A stretch of 40,511 nt of DNA, taken from assembly GCA_035412805.1 (NCBI GenBank), contig DAONVO010000011.1, forward strand, positions 1-40,511, given 5' to 3'. The translations under genes and the position numbers were made by a program. Source of the DNA: DTU018 sp029550685 (GTDB lineage Bacteria > Bacillota > Syntrophomonadia > Syntrophomonadales > Syntrophomonadaceae). This document shows, piece after piece, positions 15,795-23,892 of this stretch. The notes beneath the pieces are model-generated. The model ran no database searches. It worked only from the letters and a program-made list of their open reading frames with translations, and had not been told where the DNA came from. Positions within the stretch are counted from its first letter, which is position 1, and the number at the start of each line of letters is the position of its first letter.

Positions 15795-16304
15795 TTATTT
15801 ATCGTTATAGTAGCAGGCCAGGACCTCTCCGAAATAGAGCATGTGATAATCCTCATCAGCGTAAAAACTGGCACGAATTTCAGAGTCCAGGTCATCGGGA
15901 TTAAGGGCTTGTTTGTATAACGTGCGGCATTCCAGGATTAACCCGCAATTGTCAATAACCGGTCCTTCAACTGTCTGTGCTTGCGCCACCGGAATGTTCA
16001 GTTCCTTGAACTTATCCATATCTCGCCCGGACAGTGTGCCCGCCTGGGCCAGCAATTCTTTATATTTACCTGCACGGGGCAGGCTGACCGTAAAGGTGTC
16101 GGCGGCTTCCATCAGCTCGAAAGTGTAACGGGAATATCTCACCATTACCATTAGGATGGGCTTTCTCCACATAAAGCCCATTAAACCCCAGCCGATGGTC
16201 ATAGTATTGGCTAAACCGTTAGCCTGCACGGAAAGAAAAGCTCCTTTAGGAAGCTGGGTCAGTAGTTCTGTCGCGCTGTCAAAAAAAACCTGCCGTATAC
16301 TCAT
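15795..16304 (-). CDS. Flavin reductase-like FMN-binding protein
   Basis: A 169-residue member of the flavin reductase-like (DIM6/NTAB, FMN-binding split barrel) family. The barrel starts at LLTQLPKGAFLSVQANGLAN, followed by NTMTIGWGLMGFMWRKP, the strand-turn that lines the FMN phosphate, and FTVSLPRAG. Such proteins transfer electrons from NAD(P)H or partner proteins to flavin, or act as small flavoproteins in anaerobes. The start is backed by an ideal TAGGAGGAAAATGT. It is a single gene with its own promoter at 16338-16366. The substrate is unknown. Confidence 0.85.
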   Translation of the reverse strand: MSIRQVFFDSATELLTQLPKGAFLSVQANGLANTMTIGWGLMGFMWRKPILMVMVRYSRYTFELMEAADTFTVSLPRAGKYKELLAQAGTLSGRDMDKFKELNIPVAQAQTVEGPVIDNCGLILECRTLYKQALNPDDLDSEIRASFYADEDYHMLYFGEVLACYYNDK

Positions 16305-16337
16305 ACATTTTCCTCCTAAATCATCATCTTAAATAAA

Positions 16338-16366
16338 AGTATAGACTTTTGCCCTGGAAACGTTAA
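16338..16366 (-). promoter_or_regulatory. Candidate promoter of the flavin reductase-like gene
   Basis: Read on the minus strand: TTAACG (16366-16361), 17 bp spacer, TATACT (16343-16338). It overlaps the untranslated end of the upstream peptidoglycan-binding gene, so the flavoprotein gene has its own transcript. Confidence 0.5.
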
Positions 16367-16369
16367 TTC

Positions 16370-18349
16370 TCAGTTTACCCACACTGGATAGCTTACCTTC
16401 TGATTAAGAGTAATTTGCGTTATAGTCCGGGAACCAATGCGTTTTATAAATAAATCGCTGGGCTGTTCCGGTAAGGAAAAGAAAGCCGTTGGGATTGACA
16501 GCGCCAGCACATAATATTGATGATCAGGAGAAAAACAGCCCGGGTAAATCTTGAGACTCTTGCCGTGGAGGAAATCTAGCTCCTGGTCTAGGGAGGCTGG
16601 GGAATAAAGGTGCAATCTTTGGTAGAACCAGGGGAAAAAATCACCGTAATACTCTCGAGCTATGAGAGCCAACAGATTTCCATCTTCTGACCAGACCGCA
16701 CTATGGTCATTACGGCTGAATTCCTTCAATTCTCCGGTAAGCAGGTTATAACTGTAAGTAAGAGTATTCCGGTCTGCTGGCAGTTGGGAAAATATCACTA
16801 ACTGGTGACTGCCGGGATGGGCGGCAAAGCCGGTAATATCTTCACCAGGCAGGGACAAGACTTTCTGGTCATGGCCAGTTTCACAGTGCACTTTGCGCAG
16901 GTTGTACCGGCCTTGCCGGTACACTAAAGTCAGGCTGTCGGCCAGCCATTGTCCCATGCTGCCCTCCAGTTTGAAACGGGGTTGAGCATTGGCTGAACTG
17001 ATAACCAGACTGCCATTGATGATTATTTTATGACTATCAGGGGACCAGTTCAAATGCTCGGCCTTATTAGCCAAACGGAATGATCTGCTGATATTGCTGG
17101 AGCGGTCATATAGTTTCAGTTCGCAGCGGCTACCGTCCAAGATGGCTGCTTTACGGTGATGCGGAGATATATAAAGTTGAGCCGGAAAACTGACCTCGGC
17201 ACTAAAAAGACTTGTGCTGCGGAAGTCCTCCAGATGCAGCTGTTCCAATTTAGCCTGCCGGTTCTTGTATTCCAGATATATTATCGAACCCTGGTAATCC
17301 TGGCGTTGCCTGGGAAGAACGACCATATCACCGGGTAAAAGTGTACCCGGCGGGTGCCAGGGATTGGCTTTCTTGATATCCGCAATTGGAATAGCATACC
17401 GCTGGGCTATGCTTTCTAGAGTGTCCCCTTTCATGGCTAGATGAAAGGTTAGGGGAGGAGGTATGATCAGCAGTTGTCCTGGCTCGATGCTAAAGTCTGG
17501 ACCGGGCAGTTGATTACTTTTAATAATATCTTCACTGGCTTTGTTAAACAGCTTGGCTATCTGGGCGATATTGTCTTGGCTTGTTGCACGGTAAAAATAG
17601 CGGTGATTGGGAAATGGCATAACTGTACCCAAGGCCAGGTAAGTGTTGCTTCCCGCTACTCCATCGGCAGCTATCCCTGCGTCTTGCTGAAACTGAAGCA
17701 AGGCTTTTTCTGTACGCTGGTCAAAAAAACCATTGGGTGTTTTGGTACAATAACCAAGCTGGTATAAGATGTACTGCAAAAAGTAGGTGTCCAGACCATG
17801 GCGCCCTTTTTTTAGGGTTCTTCCCCCCAGCGGGCACCAGCATATAAGTTTGTCAAAATCCTCTGGACCGGCAATACCATCCGCTTTTAGATCGGGAAAG
17901 CAACTTTGAAAAGAACGGAGAGCTTGTTCGGTTGTGAGGCCAAAACGGCCATTAGCTGGACGGTTTAGCTGAGTGCGTCGAAAAGCAGCCAGGCGATTTT
18001 GCAGAACAGCCGTATCTGGCCCCCGGGACCCGCATCCTAACAAGCGTGAAGAAAAAACCGGCTCATTGTGAGCATAGCTTCCTATGCGATGACCCAGGTA
18101 ATAATAAGTCTCTTGATCCACCACCCCATTAGCTGGCAGTCCAAAGTAACGCTGGAACTGTTTGACAGCTTGACGGGTTTGCTGGCCAAAGACCCCGTCA
18201 AGCGGCGGTGGTTGGGAGATCATAGTTGGCGGGCATAGATGCAAAAGACTCTGTAAAACTTTTACGTCGTTACCCTCCATATAAGGAATTTTTATCCGCA
18301 GTATACGGCTGCCGAAATAATGATATGGAGGCTCTTTTCGGGAGCGCAC
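16370..18349 (-). CDS. Peptidoglycan-binding / LysM / beta-propeller protein
   Basis: A 659-residue multidomain protein. It has three PG_binding_1 modules at about 26-86 (DGVFGQQTRQAVKQFQRYFG), 108-168 and 182-241 (GFFDQRTEKALLQFQQDAG). Two LysM motifs follow at about 250-297 and 302-346 (MKGDTLESIAQRYAIPIADI). The C-terminal 300 residues have repeated WSPD/WSEDG-type segments and look like a TolB/WD-type beta-propeller. No signal peptide or catalytic domain is visible. Start GTG 18349 has AAGGA 8 nt upstream. It should bind peptidoglycan, perhaps in the spore cortex or coat, where LysM proteins without signals are common. The propeller may hold a partner. This architecture is not one I recognise from a characterised protein. 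Confidence 0.8.
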   Translation of the reverse strand: MRSRKEPPYHYFGSRILRIKIPYMEGNDVKVLQSLLHLCPPTMISQPPPLDGVFGQQTRQAVKQFQRYFGLPANGVVDQETYYYLGHRIGSYAHNEPVFSSRLLGCGSRGPDTAVLQNRLAAFRRTQLNRPANGRFGLTTEQALRSFQSCFPDLKADGIAGPEDFDKLICWCPLGGRTLKKGRHGLDTYFLQYILYQLGYCTKTPNGFFDQRTEKALLQFQQDAGIAADGVAGSNTYLALGTVMPFPNHRYFYRATSQDNIAQIAKLFNKASEDIIKSNQLPGPDFSIEPGQLLIIPPPLTFHLAMKGDTLESIAQRYAIPIADIKKANPWHPPGTLLPGDMVVLPRQRQDYQGSIIYLEYKNRQAKLEQLHLEDFRSTSLFSAEVSFPAQLYISPHHRKAAILDGSRCELKLYDRSSNISRSFRLANKAEHLNWSPDSHKIIINGSLVISSANAQPRFKLEGSMGQWLADSLTLVYRQGRYNLRKVHCETGHDQKVLSLPGEDITGFAAHPGSHQLVIFSQLPADRNTLTYSYNLLTGELKEFSRNDHSAVWSEDGNLLALIAREYYGDFFPWFYQRLHLYSPASLDQELDFLHGKSLKIYPGCFSPDHQYYVLALSIPTAFFSLPEQPSDLFIKRIGSRTITQITLNQKVSYPVWVN

Positions 18350-18449
18350 CTAATCAATCCTTTGTACCATATTTCCTATCCAATTGTATGAGAAGTAAAT
18401 AGAAAAGGTGACAAAACTGTCTGGAGAAGGCTGGTGAAGGGTCTTCCCC

Positions 18450-18479
18450 TTGCATTCTTTCGGACCGTCCTGGTAAAAT
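18450..18479 (+). promoter_or_regulatory. Candidate distal promoter of nuo
   Basis: TTGCAT (18450-18455) and TAAAAT (18474-18479) with an 18 bp spacer. It would give a leader of roughly 365 nt before nuoA. Confidence 0.35.
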
Positions 18480-18819
18480 GGAACCTAGGTTTTCACAGGA
18501 TTTGCTTTTATTTACTATGATGATGGGATGATATTAGACATCAGTTATCACAGGGTGTAAGAACTATTTATTCCCTCATAGTTATTTTTAATACGTCAAA
18601 AGCCCCAATTTTCAACGAAAATGAGGTATATTGAACTTGTTACAACAATCACAAAGATAATACATCATATTAAATAGTGTAAGGGATGTAGCAGTCATGA
18701 GAAAAGCCTTCCATTGGTTATACAAAGTGCCAATACCTTCTGGATTCACCGTTGGCCTGCCATCTGTTATTATTAAACAGGCACATATTATAAACAGAGA
18801 AATGTGCATCACTGCGATA

Positions 18820-18825
18820 TATAAT
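18820..18825 (+). promoter_or_regulatory. Candidate proximal -10 box of nuo
   Basis: A perfect TATAAT lies 26 bp before the nuoA ATG, with no good -35 element 16-18 bp upstream. If used it would need an activator. The nuoA ribosome site AAAGGAGGT (18834-18842) would lie at the very start of the transcript. Confidence 0.25.
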
Positions 18826-18851
18826 CTAATGGCAAAGGAGGTCGGCAGGAG

Positions 18852-19217
18852 ATGTTATCACACTCCGCTACCATAGGTATATTTCTGCTTTTGACTATAT
18901 GTTTCCCGGTAGGAGCAATGGTCGCGGCCTGGATGCTGCGAGCTAAAACCAGGACCACCCCAGATGACCAGAAACTGGTTCCCTACGAATGCGGTGTGGA
19001 CACTATCGGTCCCACTTGGATAAGATTTAAACCCAATTATTTCTTATATGCGCTGGTATTCCTGGCTTTCGATGTGGAAGTAGTGTTCTTGTTCCCCTGG
19101 GCGGTTAAATTCCAAATGTTAGGATTATTTGCTTTTGTTGAAATGCTGATCTTTATTGGCATTCTTGTTATTGGACTCTGGTATGCATGGAAGGAGGGAG
19201 CTTTGGAATGGCGGTAG
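18852..19217 (+). CDS. nuoA: Complex I subunit NuoA
   Basis: A 121-residue membrane subunit with three helices. The hallmark loop VPYECGVDTIGP (about 43-54) and the second-helix acidic motif LAFDVEVVFLFPW (about 73-85) are both present. It belongs to the quinone-site end of the membrane arm. It is the first gene of an 11-gene operon, preceded by AAAGGAGGT with 9 nt spacing. Its last codons overlap the nuoB start by 10 nt. Confidence 0.96.
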   Translation: MLSHSATIGIFLLLTICFPVGAMVAAWMLRAKTRTTPDDQKLVPYECGVDTIGPTWIRFKPNYFLYALVFLAFDVEVVFLFPWAVKFQMLGLFAFVEMLIFIGILVIGLWYAWKEGALEWR

Positions 19218-19717
19218 ACCTAAATAAAGTAACTAACGATACTGAACTCCTGCATAAGAATAATATTTTGGTTACAACCCTGGAGAAGATGTGGGATTGG
19301 GGAAGATCCTGGTCTTTTTGGCCTTTGAACTATGGTTGTAACTGCTGCCCCATAGAGATGTTAGCTGCCAGTGCAGCCCGCTTTGATATCGCCCGTTATG
19401 GCTACGAAGTTTTCCGGGCTTCTCCCCGGCAAGCTGATCTCATAATCGTAGCCGGTCCGGTAACTTTGAAAATGAAACCCATCCTTGAACGGGTGTGGGC
19501 CCAGATGCCGGAACCTAAATGGGTTCTGGCCATGGGTAACTGTGCTACCAGCGGCGGACCTTTCAAGGATGGTTACAGTATACTTCCTGGTTGTGACACG
19601 GTGGTTCCGGTAGATGTTTATGTTCCCGGCTGTCCTCCCCGACCAGAAGCGCTGTTTCACGGGCTTTTGGAACTTAAGAAAAAGGTGGCCTCCGGCCAAT
19701 ATACCCACAGGAGATGA
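19208..19717 (+). CDS. nuoB: Complex I subunit NuoB (cluster N2)
   Basis: A 169-residue peripheral-arm subunit carrying the terminal 4Fe-4S cluster N2 that reduces quinone. The ligands are visible: adjacent Cys46-Cys47 in NCCPIEM, Cys112 in AMGNCATSGG and Cys142 in VPGCPPRPE. ATG 19208 is chosen over the in-frame ATG 19187 because AAGGAGGGAG lies 7-8 nt upstream of it. It overlaps nuoA by 10 nt. The N-terminal extension before LVTTLEKMWDW is normal. Confidence 0.96.
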   Translation: MAVDLNKVTNDTELLHKNNILVTTLEKMWDWGRSWSFWPLNYGCNCCPIEMLAASAARFDIARYGYEVFRASPRQADLIIVAGPVTLKMKPILERVWAQMPEPKWVLAMGNCATSGGPFKDGYSILPGCDTVVPVDVYVPGCPPRPEALFHGLLELKKKVASGQYTHRR

Positions 19718-19722
19718 TTAGT

Positions 19723-20163
19723 ATGAGCACACAGCAAGCTGTTTTTGAGGATATTAGCAAAACCTGGGGCGATCAAATCGAGGTACTGGAGGACCAATAC
19801 TTTGAAGGGGTTAAGGTACCTTGTAAGATACTGCCGGAAATTTTTCAAAAACTGCGTGATGAACATGGGTTCAACTACCTGGCTAATATTACTGCCGTAG
19901 ATTTCCAGGATCGCTTTGAGCTGGTTTACCATATTTATTCCATCCCTGGTAATCGCAAACTGCTGGTTAAAGCAGATGTTGACCATGATCAGCCTCTGGC
20001 ACCATCAGCAGTTGCGATATGGCCTACAGCTGACTGGCAGGAACGGGAGGTCTTTGACCTGATGGGAATTCGCTTTGAAGGCCATCCCAACCTGCAGCGA
20101 ATTTTGCTTCCTGACGAATTCGAAGGGCATCCCCTTCGCAAAGATTTCTCGATGAAGGGGTGA
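19723..20163 (+). CDS. nuoC: Complex I subunit NuoC (30 kDa)
   Basis: A 146-residue subunit in the short, unfused form (not NuoCD). The conserved end is present: WPTADWQEREVFDLMGIRFEGHPNLQRILLPDEFEGHPLRKDF. ATG 19723 is preferred to ATG 19714 because AGGAG abuts the earlier ATG but lies 9 nt before the later one. It contacts NuoB and NuoD and holds no cofactor. The separate NuoC is typical of clostridial and archaeal-type 11-subunit complexes. Confidence 0.93.
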   Translation: MSTQQAVFEDISKTWGDQIEVLEDQYFEGVKVPCKILPEIFQKLRDEHGFNYLANITAVDFQDRFELVYHIYSIPGNRKLLVKADVDHDQPLAPSAVAIWPTADWQEREVFDLMGIRFEGHPNLQRILLPDEFEGHPLRKDFSMKG

Positions 20164-20167
20164 GATA

Positions 20168-21268
20168 ATGCTGTCAACTGAAAGACTAACCATCAATATC
20201 GGACCTCAGCATCCCAGTGCTCATGGGGGACTGCATGTAGAGGCTGTATTAGATGGGGAAGTAGTACTTGATGCTATACCCCACGTGGGCTATGTGCACC
20301 GGTCGGTGGAAAAAATCGCCGAAAGCCGGACCTATGCCCAGTTTGTTCCCTATACTGCCCGGTTGGATTATCTAGGTACTCATCTTCCTGTAATAGGATA
20401 TGTACAAACTGTGGAAAAACTGGCGGGTATTGAAGTTCCGGAGCGGGCTGAGTATATCCGCATAATCATGGGTGAACTGTCCCGTATCGCTTCCCACCAG
20501 CTGTTTATTGGCAGCTTGGCTATTGATCTGGGAGCTACTACCGGACTGCTGTACTGCATGAGGGATCGTGAGCGGATTATGGACATGTTCGAAATGACCA
20601 GCGGACAACGTCTGCTGGCTGCCTATATGCGTATTGGCGGTATCGCGGAAGATTTGCCTGCTGAATTTATACCGGCTGTGCGTAGTTTTGTGCGGGATAT
20701 ACCGAAGATGATCAAGGAATACCAGGGATTGTTATACGGCAACGAGATTTTCCAGGCCCGCCTCAAAGGAATAGGAAAATTATCAGCCGAAGATGCGATT
20801 GCTTATGGAGTAACTGGTCCTAACCTTAGAGCCTGTGGTATTGATTATGATATTCGCAAAGCTGAACCCTATGGTATTTACGACCGTTTTGACTTTGAAG
20901 TGCCGGTGGGCAGTAAGGGGGATGCTTGGGACCGCTTAATGGTACGTAATGAAGAAATCATTCAGAGCGGCCGCATTATTGAGCAGGCTCTCGAGCAAAT
21001 GCCGGAGGGAGAAATACAGGCTAAAGTCCCCCGGGTTCTTAAACCGGAGAAGGGCAAGTCTGTCTACCATAGAATCGAAGGAGCTAAAGGTGAATTGGGT
21101 TATTATATCGTCAGTGATGGCGGAGAAAAGCCCTACCGGCTCCATGTGCGGGCTCCTTCTTTTGTGAATCTGATGGCTCTGCCTCTGGTCTCCAGAGGGG
21201 GATTACTGCAGGACATTATAGTTAACATCGCCACCTTGGACCCGGTCTTGGGAGAAGCAGACCGCTAG
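20168..21268 (+). CDS. nuoD: Complex I subunit NuoD (49 kDa, quinone site)
   Basis: A 366-residue subunit. The quinone-site loop NIGPQHPSAHGGLH (11-24) is intact, including the histidine that contacts the quinone head. The C-terminus carries HVRAPSFVNL and ends LGEADR, as in other NuoD proteins, which derive from the NiFe-hydrogenase large subunit. The nickel-binding CxxC pairs are absent, so it is not a hydrogenase subunit. ATG 20168 follows nuoC by 4 nt with AAGGGGTGAG as ribosome site. Confidence 0.96.
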   Translation: MLSTERLTINIGPQHPSAHGGLHVEAVLDGEVVLDAIPHVGYVHRSVEKIAESRTYAQFVPYTARLDYLGTHLPVIGYVQTVEKLAGIEVPERAEYIRIIMGELSRIASHQLFIGSLAIDLGATTGLLYCMRDRERIMDMFEMTSGQRLLAAYMRIGGIAEDLPAEFIPAVRSFVRDIPKMIKEYQGLLYGNEIFQARLKGIGKLSAEDAIAYGVTGPNLRACGIDYDIRKAEPYGIYDRFDFEVPVGSKGDAWDRLMVRNEEIIQSGRIIEQALEQMPEGEIQAKVPRVLKPEKGKSVYHRIEGAKGELGYYIVSDGGEKPYRLHVRAPSFVNLMALPLVSRGGLLQDIIVNIATLDPVLGEADR

Positions 21269-21296
21269 GGCCAGGTTTAAGGGAGTAGGAGAGGTT

Positions 21297-22346
21297 ATGA
21301 TGCAGAAAATCGAAACATTATTTGTGGATCTGTCTGACTGGTTCATCGCCTGGCTGCAAAGCTTGGGGGTACCATTAGCCTGGGCTGATGCCATTTTGTT
21401 GTTGATCCAGTTCCTTTGCATAGTGGGTATTATTCTTGTGAATATTACCATTCTGATCTGGCTGGAAAGAAAAGTATCCGGTTTTATCCAGCAGCGCCCC
21501 GGCCCCAACCGTTTGGGACCTTTTGGTGTTTTTCAGACCATTGCTGATGCTCTCAAACTATTGACCAAGGAAGACATTATACCGAGTAAAACGGATCGCT
21601 GGATCTTTCTTACCGCACCGATACTGTTCATGACCATATCGGTAATGCTGTATATTGTCTTACCCATGGGCAAGGATATGCAGGTAGTGGATCTAAATGT
21701 GGGATTATTCTTCTTTATATCTCTGGGTTCACTGACGACCATTGCTCTCTTGATGGGAGGATGGGGATCTAACAACAAATGGTCACTGCTGGGAGCCATG
21801 CGTTCCGTAGCCCAGATGATCAGCTATGAAATTCCCCTAGCTTTATCCTTAATGGGCGTAGTAATGATCGCGGGATCACTGCGTTTGTCAGATATAGTAG
21901 CTGCCCAAGATAACCTCTGGTTTGTGATATTGCAGCCAATTGCCTTCCTGACCTATCTAATCTCAGCTACAGCGGAACTAAACCGGGGACCTTTTGATAT
22001 GCCGGAAGCTGAGCAGGAGTTAACCGCCGGTGCTTATACGGAATATACCGGTATGCGTTATGCTTTATTCTTTTTGGCTGAATATACCAATCTGGTGGCG
22101 GTTTCCGCTCTGGCATCCACCATTTTCCTGGGAGGATGGCAGGGGCCTTGGTTGCCTTCCTGGTTGTGGATCATTATTAAAACTTATCTGGTCATGTTCA
22201 TATTTATGTGGGCCAAATGGACCTTTCCGCGTATCAGAATGGACCATCTCATGGCTTTTAGCTGGAAAGTGTTAATCCCTGTTACTCTGGTGAACATCGT
22301 GGCAACTGGTTTTGGACTGTATATTTTCAAAGGGATAGGAGGGTGA
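21297..22346 (+). CDS. nuoH: Complex I subunit NuoH
   Basis: A 349-residue membrane subunit with about eight helices. The signature LERKVSGFIQQRPGPNRLGP (first cytoplasmic loop) and the acidic loop AELNRGPFDMPEAEQEL are complete, including the glutamates thought to link quinone chemistry to proton flow. It is the membrane seat of the quinone chamber. It starts at ATG 21297 behind GTAGGAGAGG and is followed 6 nt later by nuoI. Confidence 0.96.
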   Translation: MMQKIETLFVDLSDWFIAWLQSLGVPLAWADAILLLIQFLCIVGIILVNITILIWLERKVSGFIQQRPGPNRLGPFGVFQTIADALKLLTKEDIIPSKTDRWIFLTAPILFMTISVMLYIVLPMGKDMQVVDLNVGLFFFISLGSLTTIALLMGGWGSNNKWSLLGAMRSVAQMISYEIPLALSLMGVVMIAGSLRLSDIVAAQDNLWFVILQPIAFLTYLISATAELNRGPFDMPEAEQELTAGAYTEYTGMRYALFFLAEYTNLVAVSALASTIFLGGWQGPWLPSWLWIIIKTYLVMFIFMWAKWTFPRIRMDHLMAFSWKVLIPVTLVNIVATGFGLYIFKGIGG

Positions 22347-22352
22347 TAGCAG

Positions 22353-23084
22353 ATGTACGGAACCGGTTTATTGAAAGGTATGGCCATTACCCTCAAGTAT
22401 TTTTTCTCCAAAAAAATAACTGTCCAGTATCCTGAGGAGATGCCCCAGCTGCAGGAGCGCTTCCGGGGTCGTCTATATATTGAGTTTGAAAAGTGCATTG
22501 CCTGCGGGATATGCACCAAGACTTGCCCCAATGATGTGCTGAGTCTGGAAGATGCCCGGGATGAGAACACCAAGAAAAAGAAACTGATTTCATATACCAT
22601 AGATCACCAGTACTGTATGTTCTGTAATCTGTGTGTAGAGAATTGCCCGAGCCACTGCCTGCATTTTAACCATGATTTTGAAATGTCGAAATACAACCGG
22701 GAAGACATCAAGGAGGTTTACCACCGTCCCCCGGAGATGGACCAGGTGGCACCCTCAGCCGGTACTTCTGACAGTGGGGAAGCCAATGAACCCGCCCCGG
22801 GTTTACCCGAGGAGGCTCTTAAAAAGCAGAAGAAAATAGAGGCTTTGATGACTGCCCTGGACAAAAATCCGGTCAAAGTGCTGAGCCGCTATGTGGAGAA
22901 TGAAGAGGATGCCCAGATACTAGCCGGTATCATCCAGGCGGATCGCAGCAAAGCTGAAAAAATAGTAGAGCTGATGGCGGACGATCAGGACAAGGCCCGC
23001 AAGGTAGCAGTGGCCTTTGTTAATAAAGAGAAAAAGCAGCGACAGAGTCAAGGGGAAGGAGGCGAGAAGCATGAACATGAATGA
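22353..23084 (+). CDS. nuoI: Complex I subunit NuoI with a long C-terminal extension
   Basis: A 243-residue protein. Residues 1-124 are a normal NuoI with two 4Fe-4S motifs: CIACGICTKTCP (48-59) and CMFCNLCVENCP (88-99). These carry electrons from the input module to N2. From residue 125 there is an extra tail of about 119 residues: an acidic Pro/Ser/Gly linker (125-155), then a charged helical part (about 156-232) with repeated short motifs (KVLSRYVENEED, KIVELMADDQDK), ending in a His/Glu tip. The extension has no cysteines. As NuoEFG genes are absent here, the tail may dock an alternative electron donor. This is inference. Confidence 0.94.
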   Translation: MYGTGLLKGMAITLKYFFSKKITVQYPEEMPQLQERFRGRLYIEFEKCIACGICTKTCPNDVLSLEDARDENTKKKKLISYTIDHQYCMFCNLCVENCPSHCLHFNHDFEMSKYNREDIKEVYHRPPEMDQVAPSAGTSDSGEANEPAPGLPEEALKKQKKIEALMTALDKNPVKVLSRYVENEEDAQILAGIIQADRSKAEKIVELMADDQDKARKVAVAFVNKEKKQRQSQGEGGEKHEHE

Positions 23085-23574
23085 TGCCGTTTTTATTATC
23101 CTGGGATTTATAACTTTGCTGGGAGCCGTAGGGGTAGTGAGCTTCACTAACATCGTTCATGCCGCCCTTTCTCTGGTTATGTCCTTTTTAGGAGTGGCAG
23201 GCTTGTATTTTCAGCTGCAGGCTGAATTCCTGGGATTGGTGCAGATTATGGTGTATGCCGGGGCCATTTCCGTACTGATCATATTCGCCATAATGCTGGT
23301 TATGGACCGGGACCCTGATCAAACCAATGTCTCTCACAAGGTAAATCGCTGGTGGGGAGGATTAATTGCCTTGCTGTTTGCGGCTTTTATCGGGTTTGCT
23401 ATCCGGGAAAGCCACTTTACGGGACAGGCAGCCAGCACTGGTGCCGACCGGCTTGGTCAGATTGCTGAACTGGTGTTGGGGAACTATGTAATTGCTTTCG
23501 AGGTGGCCGCCATTTTGCTGCTGGTCGCTGTAGTAGGAGCTATCATTCTGGCGAAAGGAGCGAAGGAGCAATGA
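23071..23574 (+). CDS. nuoJ: Complex I subunit NuoJ
   Basis: A 167-residue membrane subunit with five helices. The conserved helix-3 region AEFLGLVQIMVYAGAISVLI (52-71) includes the pi-bulge segment that switches during turnover. Start ATG 23071 is picked because AAGGAGG lies 7 nt upstream. The frame is open further, but the earlier start at 23017 would lie deep within nuoI. It overlaps nuoI by 14 nt and nuoK by 4 nt. Confidence 0.94.
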   Translation: MNMNDAVFIILGFITLLGAVGVVSFTNIVHAALSLVMSFLGVAGLYFQLQAEFLGLVQIMVYAGAISVLIIFAIMLVMDRDPDQTNVSHKVNRWWGGLIALLFAAFIGFAIRESHFTGQAASTGADRLGQIAELVLGNYVIAFEVAAILLLVAVVGAIILAKGAKEQ

Positions 23575-23879
23575 TCGGATTTCAGCATTACCTGCTCCTG
23601 GCCACGTTTTTATTCGCTGTGGGTATATACGGAGTATTGACTAAACGTAATGCGGTGGCAGTTCTTATGTCCATCGAATTGATGCTGAACTCGGTTAACC
23701 TGAATTTTGTGGCGATTAACCGCTATCTGGTAACTGATCACGCGGTGGGACAGCTGTTTGCTTTAATCGTGATTGTGGTAGCAGCTGCTGAGGTGGCCGT
23801 AGGATTGGCCTTGATTATTTCGATATTCCGGCAGAGAAAATCGGTCAATTTGAACGATTTTAATCTGCTGAAATGGTAA
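23571..23879 (+). CDS. nuoK: Complex I subunit NuoK
   Basis: A 102-residue, three-helix MrpC-like subunit with the expected membrane glutamates: Glu in LMSIELMLNSVNLNF and a second in VAAAEVAVGLALII. These sit on the central hydrophilic axis for proton transfer. It starts in ATGA with nuoJ. Confidence 0.96.
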   Translation: MIGFQHYLLLATFLFAVGIYGVLTKRNAVAVLMSIELMLNSVNLNFVAINRYLVTDHAVGQLFALIVIVVAAAEVAVGLALIISIFRQRKSVNLNDFNLLKW

Positions 23880-23892
23880 GGTGGTGGGACAG

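Larger units (their letters stand above)
18350..18851. other. Upstream region of the nuo operon
   Basis: About 500 bp between the divergent LysM protein gene and nuoA, without a convincing gene. A 60-codon frame from ATG 18697 runs through the nuoA start but lacks a ribosome site. It holds two promoter candidates (18450-18479 and 18820-18825). I see no clear riboswitch or terminator fold. A long leader for nuo is possible if the distal promoter is used. Confidence 0.5.

Noticed and set aside
18350..18851. Riboswitch or structured leader before nuo
   Set aside because: I could not find a conserved riboswitch core or a leader terminator; only promoter-like boxes are visible.
18697..18882. Plus-strand frame running into nuoA
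   Set aside because: No ribosome site, no family character, and it overlaps the nuoA start in another frame.
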